Shown one piece after another: positions 8,063-16,714 of a DNA stretch of 64,000 nt; position 1 is the stretch's first letter, and every line of letters begins with the position of its first letter. This DNA comes from Arthrobacter alpinus (GTDB taxonomy: Bacteria; Actinomycetota; Actinomycetes; Actinomycetales; Micrococcaceae): the NCBI RefSeq assembly GCF_001445575.1, contig NZ_CP013200.1, forward strand, positions 4,258,480-4,322,479, read 5' to 3'. Position numbers and translations under genes: made by a program. The notes beneath the pieces are model-generated. The model made no database searches, was not told the DNA's origin, and saw nothing but the letters and a program-made list of their open reading frames with translations.

Positions 8063-10182
8063 ATCTCTGCGCCGTCGTGTTCCCAGTTGAGCACGTACTC
8101 ATGGTTGCCGTACCACTTTCGGAATTCACCGCCCTTGTTGTACGGGAACCAACGTGCACCACTTGACGCGGCCTCTTCACGTGACGTGCAAGTAAGCGCG
8201 GTGCGGTTATCCGAGACCTCCCACCACAGGCGAAGGAAACGGTTGTTGTCAGCGGTCGCCAATCCCTGCCGGAGATTGGCGACGTCGCTGAGAGGACGAC
8301 CAGTTGCGAAGGCTCCCCGCATCTTCTCACTAAGCCAGTAGACAATCGGGGAGCCCGGGATCGCCGCAAAATCCTCCTGTAATACCTCGTAACGGTTGTA
8401 CGAAGAGTCGCTGAACAGAGCCTCGATCGTAGACACCGACCGGACATCCACGTGCTTCTCAAAGAGCCGCCTATATACGCCACGTGACGACTTTGCCGAA
8501 ACGTTGTCGATCACGAAGGCGACGGATCCGAAGTCCGAGCCAAAGACGCCACGCCCAAGGTGGACCATGGACACGATTCGTTGGTTTTCAATAAGGTCGT
8601 GCCGCAGGTCTTCGAACGACTTCAATGACATCCACGACGGGAGATTGATCATTGCCCAGGTTCCACCATGAACCGTAAGTTCCTGGGCGCGGATCATAAA
8701 CGCCGTCATGAGGTCGGCCTTGCCGGTGGGGTATTGATCCTTCATAAACTGTGAAAGGAGCGCACCCATCTGCTTCCCGCCCATGTACGGCGGGTTGGCA
8801 ATCACCACCGTGTACTTCGTCGAGAGCACCTCGGCCTGGTGCACCACCCGATGCGCATACTCCAATGTCTGGCCGTAGAGCAGATCGTCATCAAGGATCG
8901 ATAGAACCTCTGCTGCACCCTTTGCCATGTCACCATCCGGCTGGATCAGCGAACCGAGCGTGTCAGCATCGCGGAACTGATTCCAGAACGTCTCCTCCGT
9001 ATGGCGGTCGCCTGACTTGGTGACGAGGAAGTCCAATTCGTCAGGAGCGAAGGAGAGCGGCTCAATCACGCAGATCTGCGGATCGACGTCACGGGCAAAA
9101 AAGCGGCGATCCTTTGCGCGTGCCTTCATCGTGAGCGCAAACCCAGCGAGTGCTCCTGCACGAGGGTCAATTTCGGTGCCGTGCAAGTTATGCGCAAGGA
9201 TGAGGCTCGGGATCACCGACGGCGCGTAACCCTCCTCTTCGTAGATGGCATAGAGCAGGTCGAAAGCGTAAGTGAGCATGTGGCCTGAGCCGCAGGCCGG
9301 GTCGATCACGGTCAGTTCTTCCGGCTCGGTGATCTTTAGGACGGCAGTTTCTTCATCGACGGGAGCTATGTAGTAGTCCATCTGATCGACGAGCCGCGAG
9401 GTCGGGCGGTTGAGCATCCACAACCGGCCGAGAGAGTTCTCGACGAGGTAGCGGACGATCCAGTGCGGGGTGAACAGCTGGGTCGCTGCCGGGATCTCGT
9501 CTGCGCCAGCCTTCTTGTTCTTCTTGAATCCGGCGAAGACCTCGTCTTTCCGCTCGGATACATAGAACTGGTAGAGCCAGCCGATAACCTCGACGTCTTC
9601 ACACACCTCCGCGTTCAGCACCTCGTGAGCACGAGAGAGGAACGCACCGTCAGCAAGAAGCCCGGAAGGGACGAGAAGTTCGGTGTAGTCACCTTCGCGT
9701 TCGAACATGAATGGCATGGCCTTGTTCCAGAACCGGCAGTACTCGGTCAGGAGCAACGCGTATGCCTCCCCCTCAGCGTCTGTGCTGCGACGGGTACCCT
9801 CGAGGAGACCCATGACGGCCTCACGAGTGCGTGGGGTGGTAACCACCTCGGTGTCGAGGTGACCACGTTTGGCATCGGCAAGGATTTCGGGCTGGCCATG
9901 AGCGTGGCCTTGTGCAGGTGAGACGACTCGAGCGCTGGTGTAGCCGCGGGCATCCATGTAGCGCAGGGCGATGAGCCGGTTGAACCAGGTGTAGGCGACC
10001 TTGTCGATCACGTGCTTCTGGCCGTGCTGCGCGATCTCGGCTTCGAGCCGCTTCACTGTCTGGCCACGCTCGCTCCGCTCAACGGAACCTACAGCAAGTA
10101 CCGCGGCGGCTCGGGCCTCGACGGAGGCGATGAGTTCCCGGCGGGCTTGGGTGGCGAATCGCTCCAGGGGCTTGGTATCCAT
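7651..10182 (-). CDS. pglX: PglX N-terminal part: BREX adenine-specific DNA methyltransferase with switchable C-terminus
   Basis: The 843-residue protein contains the N6-adenine methyltransferase core: SAM-binding motif I DPACGSGH at 294-301 and catalytic NPPY at 463-466. Residues of about 478-708 are encoded by the right inverted repeat, and 709-843 by the invertible segment, ending ERNPLVALA. PglX methylates the non-palindromic host BREX sites and its C-terminal half sets sequence specificity. Ordinary type 1 PglX is about 1200 residues; the missing C-terminal third is at 4077-5057. The ATG at 10180-10182 lies 17 bases after the brxC stop. Changing the 3' end by inversion would probably change the recognised motif, giving phase-variable modification and defence. 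Confidence 0.94.
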   Translation of the reverse strand: MDTKPLERFATQARRELIASVEARAAAVLAVGSVERSERGQTVKRLEAEIAQHGQKHVIDKVAYTWFNRLIALRYMDARGYTSARVVSPAQGHAHGQPEILADAKRGHLDTEVVTTPRTREAVMGLLEGTRRSTDAEGEAYALLLTEYCRFWNKAMPFMFEREGDYTELLVPSGLLADGAFLSRAHEVLNAEVCEDVEVIGWLYQFYVSERKDEVFAGFKKNKKAGADEIPAATQLFTPHWIVRYLVENSLGRLWMLNRPTSRLVDQMDYYIAPVDEETAVLKITEPEELTVIDPACGSGHMLTYAFDLLYAIYEEEGYAPSVIPSLILAHNLHGTEIDPRAGALAGFALTMKARAKDRRFFARDVDPQICVIEPLSFAPDELDFLVTKSGDRHTEETFWNQFRDADTLGSLIQPDGDMAKGAAEVLSILDDDLLYGQTLEYAHRVVHQAEVLSTKYTVVIANPPYMGGKQMGALLSQFMKDQYPTGKADLMTAFMIRAQELTVHGGTWAMINLPSWMSLKSFEDLRHDLIENQRIVSMVHLGRGVFGSDFGSVAFVIDNVSAKSSRGVYRRLFEKHVDVRSVSTIEALFSDSSYNRYEVLQEDFAAIPGSPIVYWLSEKMRGAFATGRPLSDVANLRQGLATADNNRFLRLWWEVSDNRTALTCTSREEAASSGARWFPYNKGGEFRKWYGNHEYVLNWEHDGAEIRNFGTEKGGRPRSRAQNTSTYFSPSVSWSDISSGEAAFRRFPSGFIHDVKGMSAFGSEGLLDQVAVLMNSSVAREVLKAIAPTLNFQVGDVGKLPVASGFDGLPANTGNLVETSRTDWDLSEMSWNFERNPLVALA
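8063..8753 (-). repeat. 691-bp inverted repeat, right arm of the invertible pglX cassette
   Basis: Reverse complement of 6516-7206, lying inside the expressed pglX. The outer end falls within the codons for SQFMK just after the NPPY region; the inner end is at the codons for AEI. Confidence 0.93.
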
Positions 10183-10199
10183 GTGTATCTCTACCTGTC

Positions 10200-13100
10200 T
10201 TAGAGCGTGATGCGCTTGTTGTCGTTAATCGTGGTGAGGAGGGTCGCGCGGAGCTTGTCGAGATAAGCGTCGATGTCGTCCACGGTTTCGAGGACCTGGC
10301 CAGTGCCCGGCAGCACGAGCTTCTTGATGGAGACGGTCTGCTTGATCGGCGCAGGTTTGGGTTCCGGCTCCTTACCGGGGCCAGCCTGCGGGCTGGGTGC
10401 GGGAGCTGGCTTCGCTGCCGCCAGCTCGTCGAGAATCCACGGATAGACCGTGTCAGCGAACTGGTTCGCCTGGTTCCAAATGACCGGGATCTGCGTCTCG
10501 TGCTGCACACGGTCGAGCACGGCTTCCGCGCGCTGAGTCACCGACTGCTGTGCTGCCTCGGTTGCTGCCTCGTAGGTATTGCTACCAGGCACTTGCTGCC
10601 AATAGGCGTTGATCGATTCCGTGGCAACAGTGCGTTCGGCATTGATCAAACTCTGCAGCTGGTCTTCCAGCTCGTTCACCGCCTTGCCGAGTTGCTGGGT
10701 CTTATTGCCGCGGAAGATCTGTACATCTTCCAGAGCGAAGCTAACCATGTCCGCGGCACCAGCGGGTAGGTAGGCGATGTTGGATTGGTTGGTCTGCATG
10801 AAGGTCAACGCGTTCTCGAAGATACTGCGTTGGTTGCCGTTGAGGAACGCCTTAATCGGGTCGATCACGTTGTCTTTGGCATCGAGCAGATCGTCGGCAT
10901 CACGGAAGTCGGTGATGAACCAGTCTGCCTTGTGACCGCATAGTTCAGTGAGCATCTGGATCGGCTCATCGAGCTGGTCGATGAACGTGAACCCTGAAGC
11001 GGTGCGCAAAGCCTTCAGTTCGGCCAGCTTGACTTCCAGGTGTTCCTTGCCGGCGTGAGCCAGTTCCAGCGGGTCCTTGGCGATACCGCCGTCGTCGGTG
11101 AACTCCACGACGAACTTGCGGAAGGCGTTGACGATCTTCGGGTCGAACACACGCTGCGGTGCGACGACCATTGCAGAGTAGCTCTGCGTGTTGCGCAGCG
11201 CGCTGGTGATCTCTGTGCGAGCAAGGACCTTGCCGTTGAGTTGTATCTCGATCTTCGATTGTCCGGCCAGATACGCCACGACTGTGGCGATGGACCACTG
11301 GTCCCAGCCAAAGGGTTTCGCCGAGTACCGGTCGATGAGTTGGCGCATGGTGACCTGCTCGTGGCGGTTGCTGCGCAGCTCCAAATGACCGAGTACATCG
11401 GAACCCGGAACATCAAGGATGCTGGCAGTCTGCTCGAACAGGGCGTCCCCGTTTGGGTTCACGAGCCCGCCTAGTCCTTGCTCGGTGAAGGCTTTGCCGG
11501 CCAGCATGCCGAGATTCGTGTACGTCGCTGCGATGACTTTCTGGAAGCCTTCGTTGATGCGAGTCAGCGCATCGACGGAGTTGGCGTCGAGCACGGCCGC
11601 GTTGTGGATCAGCGTCGAGTTGCCCACCGCTGAGCGCAGGCGTTCGACGATCTCCTTCTCGCGTTCGGCGTTCTGGGTTCCCTTGGACTGCAGGATGGTC
11701 TGCTCGATCGCGGTGCGGCTCGACCCCTGAGCGCGCCTGACGTACTTCTCGGTTTTCAGCAGCAGCCGCAGCTCTCCGAGGACGCGGTTGGCCCCGGAGG
11801 GGAGTACTACACGCAGTTCGTCGAGGCCGGCACTGTGTGCCTTGATCTGTTCGAGGCTGAACTCGGTCTCAGGGCTGGTGACATGCAGTGACAGTTCGTG
11901 CTGCTTGCCGTACGAGGTGCCGTCAAGCTTGTACCCGAAGGTGAAGTTCTGTCCGGTCTTGTAGGCCGTCTTGTTCGTCTTGACAACTGACTCGGAGATC
12001 AGCTTGAAGAGCTTGCCGGAGATCTCGGAGTTGTCGATGTCGACGTTCTTGATCGCCTGCTCGATCTTCTGTTCTTCGTTGGTCAGGTAGTCGTACAGGT
12101 CACCGTTTCGCTGAATGTATGTCTGGGCTTCCAGAGCGTTCAGGGCCGCGTTGACGTCCTTACCCAGCTGCGCAACATCGGTGCCGAAGCAGTCATAAAC
12201 CAGTACGGTGAGGTTGCGGGCGGTGGCCTTGAACGTATCGACATACTTGACCAGAAACAGGGCCTTTAGCAGTCGAACCGCCAGCGGCGGCAAAGACGGA
12301 CTGCGCTCGGCATCATTGATGGCACGCTGGTTGGCGGACTTCAGCGAGGCCCGGATGCCCTCAAACATCTGATCGAAAGAAGCCAACGTGCCCAGCGGCT
12401 TGTCGGCAAGGCCAGTGGCGACCTGCTGGACGACGCCGAGCATGGAGCGCTCTCCGACAGAGCTGTTACGGCCTTCAAAGATGTTGTGGTCGCTGATGCC
12501 TTCGATCGCGGATTGGAACAACGGGAACTGGTAGCTCACGAACGGGTAGGTTCCTACGAAGTGTGCCTCGTCCCGGAAGTTCGGGTAGTGGCGTCCCTCG
12601 ACGAAGTCGAACAGAGTCTTGAAGTTCGTATGCTCGGCTCCGTAGATGGCGGCGACGTCACCGGCGCCAATATCGGTCTTAGCGAGCAGGCGCTTGCGGA
12701 TGACCTCTTCGACGTCCTGGCTGGTGAGCTTGAGGCGGTTCTTGAAGCGAGCCTGGATCTTCGAGAAGTCGTTGGCCTGTTGCTTGGTACGGTCTCCGCC
12801 GACCTTCTCCATATCCTCCTGCGAGGTGACAAAGATCCAAGCATGCCCCTGGCACTTGGTGGCCAGGGACTCGGCTATTGTCTGAAGGTTGAGCATCAGC
12901 TTGGTGTTGGTGCCGATGAACTGGCCGACTTCGTCGACGAAGAAGTTTAGCCGGTAGCCCTCCGGCTGCGCAGCCAGCCAGGCGGCGACCTCATCCGCGA
13001 AGTCCTCGATCGAGACCGAGTAGCTGATTGAGTATTGGCGGATGATGCCGGGGCTCTCGGCGCCATTGACCACGGCGAATGCCTTGTCAATGTTGCCAGC

Positions 13101-13709
13101 CTCTAGCGCGGACTGTTCACGCCCCTGCGACCACGGAATCCCAGCAACGCGCTCGAAGGCGTCCTTGAAAGCTGCATACTGGCCGCGGGCGTCAAGGTCG
13201 CGTTCGAAGCGTGCGATGTGGCCTTGGTTGCCGTAATAGCCACGGGACTCGTCGAAGATCTTCACGAACACCTTCAGCAAGGCGTCGTTTTGGTCTTTCG
13301 AGATCAGTGTGGCTTTCTGATCGATGTTGAACAGCAGGCTCTTGGCCGCGATCCGGTCGGCTTTTTCGATCAGGGCCGGCAGGAACGCATCGTCAGCCTT
13401 GGCCCTGAACTGATCAGAGACTTGAGCGCGTGGGTAGACGTGGCCGTCGATGTCGCCCAGCAGGTGCGCGAGCATCTTCAGGAGGTGGGACTTACCGGAA
13501 CCGAAGAAGCCGGAGATCCACACGCCATTGGCGTTGGTGTAGTTGGTGTAGGCCTCCAGGACGTGCTCGACGCCTTTGGCGGCCTCGTTTGTGAGTACGT
13601 ACTCCTCGACCTCGGTGGCCAACTGCGAGGTGTCATCGGCCTTGATGACGCCCTCGATCGTTCGGTCGATCCGCTTGGCGAAAATCTCGTTGATTAGGTT
13701 CACGCTCAT
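10200..13709 (-). CDS. brxC: BrxC, large P-loop ATPase of BREX
   Basis: The start is the ATG at 13707-13709 (MSVNLINEIF), preceded by GGAGG-like bases and overlapping the brxB stop by ATGA. A longer in-frame extension upstream reads as antisense-like sequence and is rejected. The 1169-residue product has a Walker A motif GFFGSGKS at 67-74 and FFVDEVGQFIG as a Walker B-like segment. It is the right size for the BrxC/PglY ATPases, which are core components of BREX needed with PglX for methylation and defence. A low-complexity Pro/Ala stretch (PAPAPSPQAGPGKEPEPKPAP) near the C-terminus looks like a linker before a short final domain. Confidence 0.96.
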   Translation of the reverse strand: MSVNLINEIFAKRIDRTIEGVIKADDTSQLATEVEEYVLTNEAAKGVEHVLEAYTNYTNANGVWISGFFGSGKSHLLKMLAHLLGDIDGHVYPRAQVSDQFRAKADDAFLPALIEKADRIAAKSLLFNIDQKATLISKDQNDALLKVFVKIFDESRGYYGNQGHIARFERDLDARGQYAAFKDAFERVAGIPWSQGREQSALEAGNIDKAFAVVNGAESPGIIRQYSISYSVSIEDFADEVAAWLAAQPEGYRLNFFVDEVGQFIGTNTKLMLNLQTIAESLATKCQGHAWIFVTSQEDMEKVGGDRTKQQANDFSKIQARFKNRLKLTSQDVEEVIRKRLLAKTDIGAGDVAAIYGAEHTNFKTLFDFVEGRHYPNFRDEAHFVGTYPFVSYQFPLFQSAIEGISDHNIFEGRNSSVGERSMLGVVQQVATGLADKPLGTLASFDQMFEGIRASLKSANQRAINDAERSPSLPPLAVRLLKALFLVKYVDTFKATARNLTVLVYDCFGTDVAQLGKDVNAALNALEAQTYIQRNGDLYDYLTNEEQKIEQAIKNVDIDNSEISGKLFKLISESVVKTNKTAYKTGQNFTFGYKLDGTSYGKQHELSLHVTSPETEFSLEQIKAHSAGLDELRVVLPSGANRVLGELRLLLKTEKYVRRAQGSSRTAIEQTILQSKGTQNAEREKEIVERLRSAVGNSTLIHNAAVLDANSVDALTRINEGFQKVIAATYTNLGMLAGKAFTEQGLGGLVNPNGDALFEQTASILDVPGSDVLGHLELRSNRHEQVTMRQLIDRYSAKPFGWDQWSIATVVAYLAGQSKIEIQLNGKVLARTEITSALRNTQSYSAMVVAPQRVFDPKIVNAFRKFVVEFTDDGGIAKDPLELAHAGKEHLEVKLAELKALRTASGFTFIDQLDEPIQMLTELCGHKADWFITDFRDADDLLDAKDNVIDPIKAFLNGNQRSIFENALTFMQTNQSNIAYLPAGAADMVSFALEDVQIFRGNKTQQLGKAVNELEDQLQSLINAERTVATESINAYWQQVPGSNTYEAATEAAQQSVTQRAEAVLDRVQHETQIPVIWNQANQFADTVYPWILDELAAAKPAPAPSPQAGPGKEPEPKPAPIKQTVSIKKLVLPGTGQVLETVDDIDAYLDKLRATLLTTINDNKRITL

Positions 13710-14314
13710 GCCTCCTGCTCCAGAATGTCTTTGGCCCGGTAGTAGCTGTCGCTGGCGCTGAGATTCAGCGCGCGTAACTGATGACCGGATGTCTGTGTGA
13801 ACTCGTAAATACCCGGAAACCATACGAGCATCGGCCGGCCAGTGACGACGCTCTGCAGGTTCTCCAGCACCGTGTGGGTGCGGATGAATGGGAAGACCTC
13901 ACCGATACCGGTGAGGAAAACCATGTCGCTGGGTTGATTATCCAGCAGTGCCCGGATGGCGGGTGCGAGGTGATCGTGGGGGTCAAGCATGCCCTGCAGC
14001 ACCTCGCGAAATCCCGCCTTATCCATCGTGGGTTCCAGGTCGAGGACTCGTTCCCACACGCCACGGTCCTTGAGTAGCCCTATGGCCAGGTCATAGAGAT
14101 TGATCTCCACGACACTCAGCCCGTCATCGCTCTGGAGCTTCGTCTTCACACGATCACACAAACCTTCAACGTCAAGTGCCCAAGCCGGCGGGAAGTGGTA
14201 GATGAAGAATGGGATTTCCTTGGACAGGCCCTCCATCTTCAAGAAGCGTTCGCTTCGAAGCACGTTATAGACGTGCTTCTCGTCGCTGACGAGGTCTCGC
14301 TGGGTGGAACTCAT
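13706..14314 (-). CDS. brxB: BrxB (DUF1788 family)
   Basis: 202 residues, typical for BrxB. Family features include the PFFIYHFPP stretch, VVEINLYDL, DMVFLTGIGEVFPFIRTHTVLENL and MLVWFPGIY. It is a core component of type 1 BREX without a settled biochemical role; it is needed for methylation and exclusion in studied systems. It overlaps brxA upstream (ATGA at 14311-14314) and brxC downstream, so it is translationally coupled on both sides. Confidence 0.95.
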   Translation of the reverse strand: MSSTQRDLVSDEKHVYNVLRSERFLKMEGLSKEIPFFIYHFPPAWALDVEGLCDRVKTKLQSDDGLSVVEINLYDLAIGLLKDRGVWERVLDLEPTMDKAGFREVLQGMLDPHDHLAPAIRALLDNQPSDMVFLTGIGEVFPFIRTHTVLENLQSVVTGRPMLVWFPGIYEFTQTSGHQLRALNLSASDSYYRAKDILEQEA

Positions 14315-14946
14315 TGCTGCACCTCGTTGTTAAACTGCGTGATCGGGGTCGTAGTCGGGAAGAACCGCAGGTCGCTCGGGCTTCGCGCTGCAAGGGTTTC
14401 GTATATACGTTCCGAAAGCACCGCGGGGTTGATGTTGTTCTTGTCGCCACGGAGACCCGCTTCGTGGAGCATCCGGAATATGTTCTGTCGAAGCTTTGCG
14501 CGAGTTGACGGCTTTAACTCGTCAAGCTCGGGGTGCCATAGGGATTTGCCAGTCATGAAACGTTCATAGTCTTCAAACTCGAGAGTTGGCGTCATCAGTA
14601 GGAACCGCTCTCGAACTACTTCTTCCGCGAAGTCGCCAATCAGCTCATAGCGTCGACACGCCGCAGCCCACATCAAGTGACACCGCTCGGTCAAGCTCGC
14701 TTCAGTCAGCAATTCAATCTCGTTATCCGTTAGGACCGCTAAACGTTGGATAGTCTCACGAGCTAAGCGATTATTCGACGACAATGTACGCGCTTGCAGG
14801 ACGTTGTTGTCAACAACCCGACGTCGGCTCGCTTGCCAATCATGGCAAGCGAGATAGATGGAGGCCACCACAAGGGCTTCGCGGGCTAGGAGGCCTCCGC
14901 TAGTGAAGGACAGCGCGAAGCGATCCTGTGCGTCAGATTCATTCAC
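14311..14946 (-). CDS. brxA: BrxA (DUF1819 family)
   Basis: The homologous part begins with FALSFTSGGLL and runs through ELIGDFAEEVVRER to KLRQNIFRMLHEAGL, characteristic of DUF1819/BrxA, a small helical DNA-binding protein. The frame is open up to 15093, but the upstream part overlaps the HTH gene and has no family resemblance. A very strong ribosome site, AAGGAGGAG at 14954-14962, points to the GTG at 14944-14946 (or the TTG three bases earlier), giving 211 residues, close to the usual size. First BREX core gene, coupled to brxB. Confidence 0.92.
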   Translation of the reverse strand: MNESDAQDRFALSFTSGGLLAREALVVASIYLACHDWQASRRRVVDNNVLQARTLSSNNRLARETIQRLAVLTDNEIELLTEASLTERCHLMWAAACRRYELIGDFAEEVVRERFLLMTPTLEFEDYERFMTGKSLWHPELDELKPSTRAKLRQNIFRMLHEAGLRGDKNNINPAVLSERIYETLAARSPSDLRFFPTTTPITQFNNEVQQ

Positions 14947-15037
14947 CAACAGGCTCCTCCTTCCGATTATTGGACCGTGGATCAGGATATGGGGAGCCAC
15001 CGACATAGGGGTCGAAGGCTCAGTGCGGCAGGATCGC

Positions 15038-15235
15038 TCAACTTGGCGCTGCGTCGCCTGAGGCAGCCGCACTTCCACGGCGAACCCAGTCATCGATCTC
15101 GCTTGCCTGAAACTTCCACAGGCGCCCGATCTTGTGGGCAGGCATGCCCTTCTCGCCGATCCATGTATAAACGGTGTCTTTGGTGACGCCGAGGTGAAGG
15201 GCGATGTCGTCGGCGGATAGCCATGGCTCGGTCAC
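15038..15235 (-). CDS. small excisionase/MerR-type HTH protein heading the BREX operon
   Basis: A 65-residue protein with one helix-turn-helix of the HTH_17/excisionase type: WLSADDIALHLGVTKDTVY, then IGRLWKFQASEIDDWV. The start is chosen as GTG 15233-15235 because AGGGAGGA at 15241-15248 sits six bases upstream; the longer frame to 15253 would place that site inside the gene. It precedes brxA by 91 bases on the same strand and probably regulates BREX expression. An excisionase role with the integrase at 5162-6379 is also possible. Confidence 0.85.
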   Translation of the reverse strand: MTEPWLSADDIALHLGVTKDTVYTWIGEKGMPAHKIGRLWKFQASEIDDWVRRGSAAASGDAAPS

Positions 15236-15511
15236 GTCGATCCTCCCTAGCACTGTGGCCAGGCAGCGGCCATTATCCCCATGCTACCGGATCTAGTCGG
15301 GTTTGTTCGGGGGTATCCCGGTATAGGCGGCCAGACTTCGACAACGTAGAAGCTAAGAGACATCGACGCAACTCGTTCAAAACTCAGCAGCCATTGCCCG
15401 TGAGGACTACTAACGCCTCTCCCCGCGAGACGAAATTTCAAGATCGTGTCCACCCGCACTGTGGCGAAACAGCTAATGGCACAGTGAATTACGTGATTCG
15501 CCATCGCGGCT

Positions 15512-16699
15512 TCACCCAATGACCGGCGGCACCCACCTATTGTTACGATGTGCGTTTTCCGCAGGTTGGACACTCAAATCTGGCGGCAAGTAATGTGCGG
15601 GCACGGTCTCCCAACTGATCACCGGCCGAGTTGGGCCCAGTCGCCCGCCGAACCCAGACGGATTTGTAGTCTCCAGAATCGTTTTAGCCACAGAGGTCAC
15701 GCGGCCCAGCGCCGACTTGGCAATGTCGACCCTGGACATGGGTTTCCTGTCACGGGTGCAGCGCAGAATTGAGTCGGCTTCGGCCTCGAGAACAGCGTCT
15801 GCCCATCCAACTAAGTAAGCAACTGATTGCTCACCGCGGTCTATACCGTGGGCACGTAGAACCACATATGCCACCGACTCAGCCTCGATCTCAGCAAGCC
15901 CCCGGTGTTCGGCGCTGCTGCCATATAGGGCTCCGATGGCATCACCCGGGACGTGGAGGGAGGCGTGGGCAAGTTCGTGCGCAAGCGTTGCAACACGATC
16001 TCCAGCATCCAGCCAGGACCCAACGCTGATAAGGCGACGTCCGTGGTCGGTGTAGCCGTCTGCCAAGCCTGCCTGTTTCTCCGAGATGACGATGTTGTAT
16101 CGCGCGTTTCGCGCCACTCCCGTGAGAGACTCCCACAGCTGCGTGCATGAATCCGCCTGGGGTGGCACCTCCACCTGACCGGCAACAGGAACAAGCAAAG
16201 GTTCCCCCTCGGTCTGCGACACGTCGAACACAGCTTGACCACGCCAGCCGACAATGCGAGACCTACTTATGCCGTCGCCCGGCTCAGCAAGGACCGGTTC
16301 GCGTGCTTCTGAAGCCCTGCCTTGTTCATCGTCAGGTGTGATTCGTGCTGTTCTTGGTGCAATCACATACAGCGCATGTTCACCCTTCAGCACATAGCGG
16401 CCATGCCGTTCCCACTCCTTGTAGCCGGCGACCAAGGTCGGCTTCACTGGACCTCGTTGGGCCATTTGCATGGTCAAAAGTGCGACATTACCTCCCGAAT
16501 ACCGCCACATGGTCGCCGAAGCGTCGAGAAGTCGGTACCATTGCTGCGGGTGGTCGACAGCCGCCGCCAGCAGCGCGTAGAGCCCTTCGGTGAGTCCAGC
16601 AACGCGCTGCTCGGGACTCGGGTGGGACGCTGGCGGCACTCCCTCGATTCCTTGAACTTCCGTCAGCCATCGTGGAGTTGGTTCTGGTGTAGCTTCCAT
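15512..16699 (-). CDS. ArdC-like antirestriction protein (ssDNA-binding domain plus zinc metallopeptidase-like domain)
   Basis: 395 residues. The N-terminal ~110 residues resemble the ArdC N-terminal domain (WRYSGGNVALLTMQMAQRG, then VAGYKEWERHGRYVLKGEHALYVIAP). The C-terminal part has the metal-binding HExxH-type motif TLAHELAHASLH and a downstream EIEAESVAYVV, as in M78/ImmA-like peptidases. ArdC proteins protect incoming conjugative DNA from host restriction. It lies at the distal end of the conjugation block, 15 bases after the DUF4913 gene, and directly beside BREX. An AAGGAA ribosome site precedes the ATG. Confidence 0.85.
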   Translation of the reverse strand: MEATPEPTPRWLTEVQGIEGVPPASHPSPEQRVAGLTEGLYALLAAAVDHPQQWYRLLDASATMWRYSGGNVALLTMQMAQRGPVKPTLVAGYKEWERHGRYVLKGEHALYVIAPRTARITPDDEQGRASEAREPVLAEPGDGISRSRIVGWRGQAVFDVSQTEGEPLLVPVAGQVEVPPQADSCTQLWESLTGVARNARYNIVISEKQAGLADGYTDHGRRLISVGSWLDAGDRVATLAHELAHASLHVPGDAIGALYGSSAEHRGLAEIEAESVAYVVLRAHGIDRGEQSVAYLVGWADAVLEAEADSILRCTRDRKPMSRVDIAKSALGRVTSVAKTILETTNPSGFGGRLGPTRPVISWETVPAHYLPPDLSVQPAENAHRNNRWVPPVIG

Positions 16700-16714
16700 G
16701 GCTTCATTCCTTCG

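Noticed and set aside
6516..8753. Inverted pglX copy as a palindromic assembly artefact
   Set aside because: The centre holds two clearly different 3' ends rather than a mirror image, and both keep open frames with conserved motifs.
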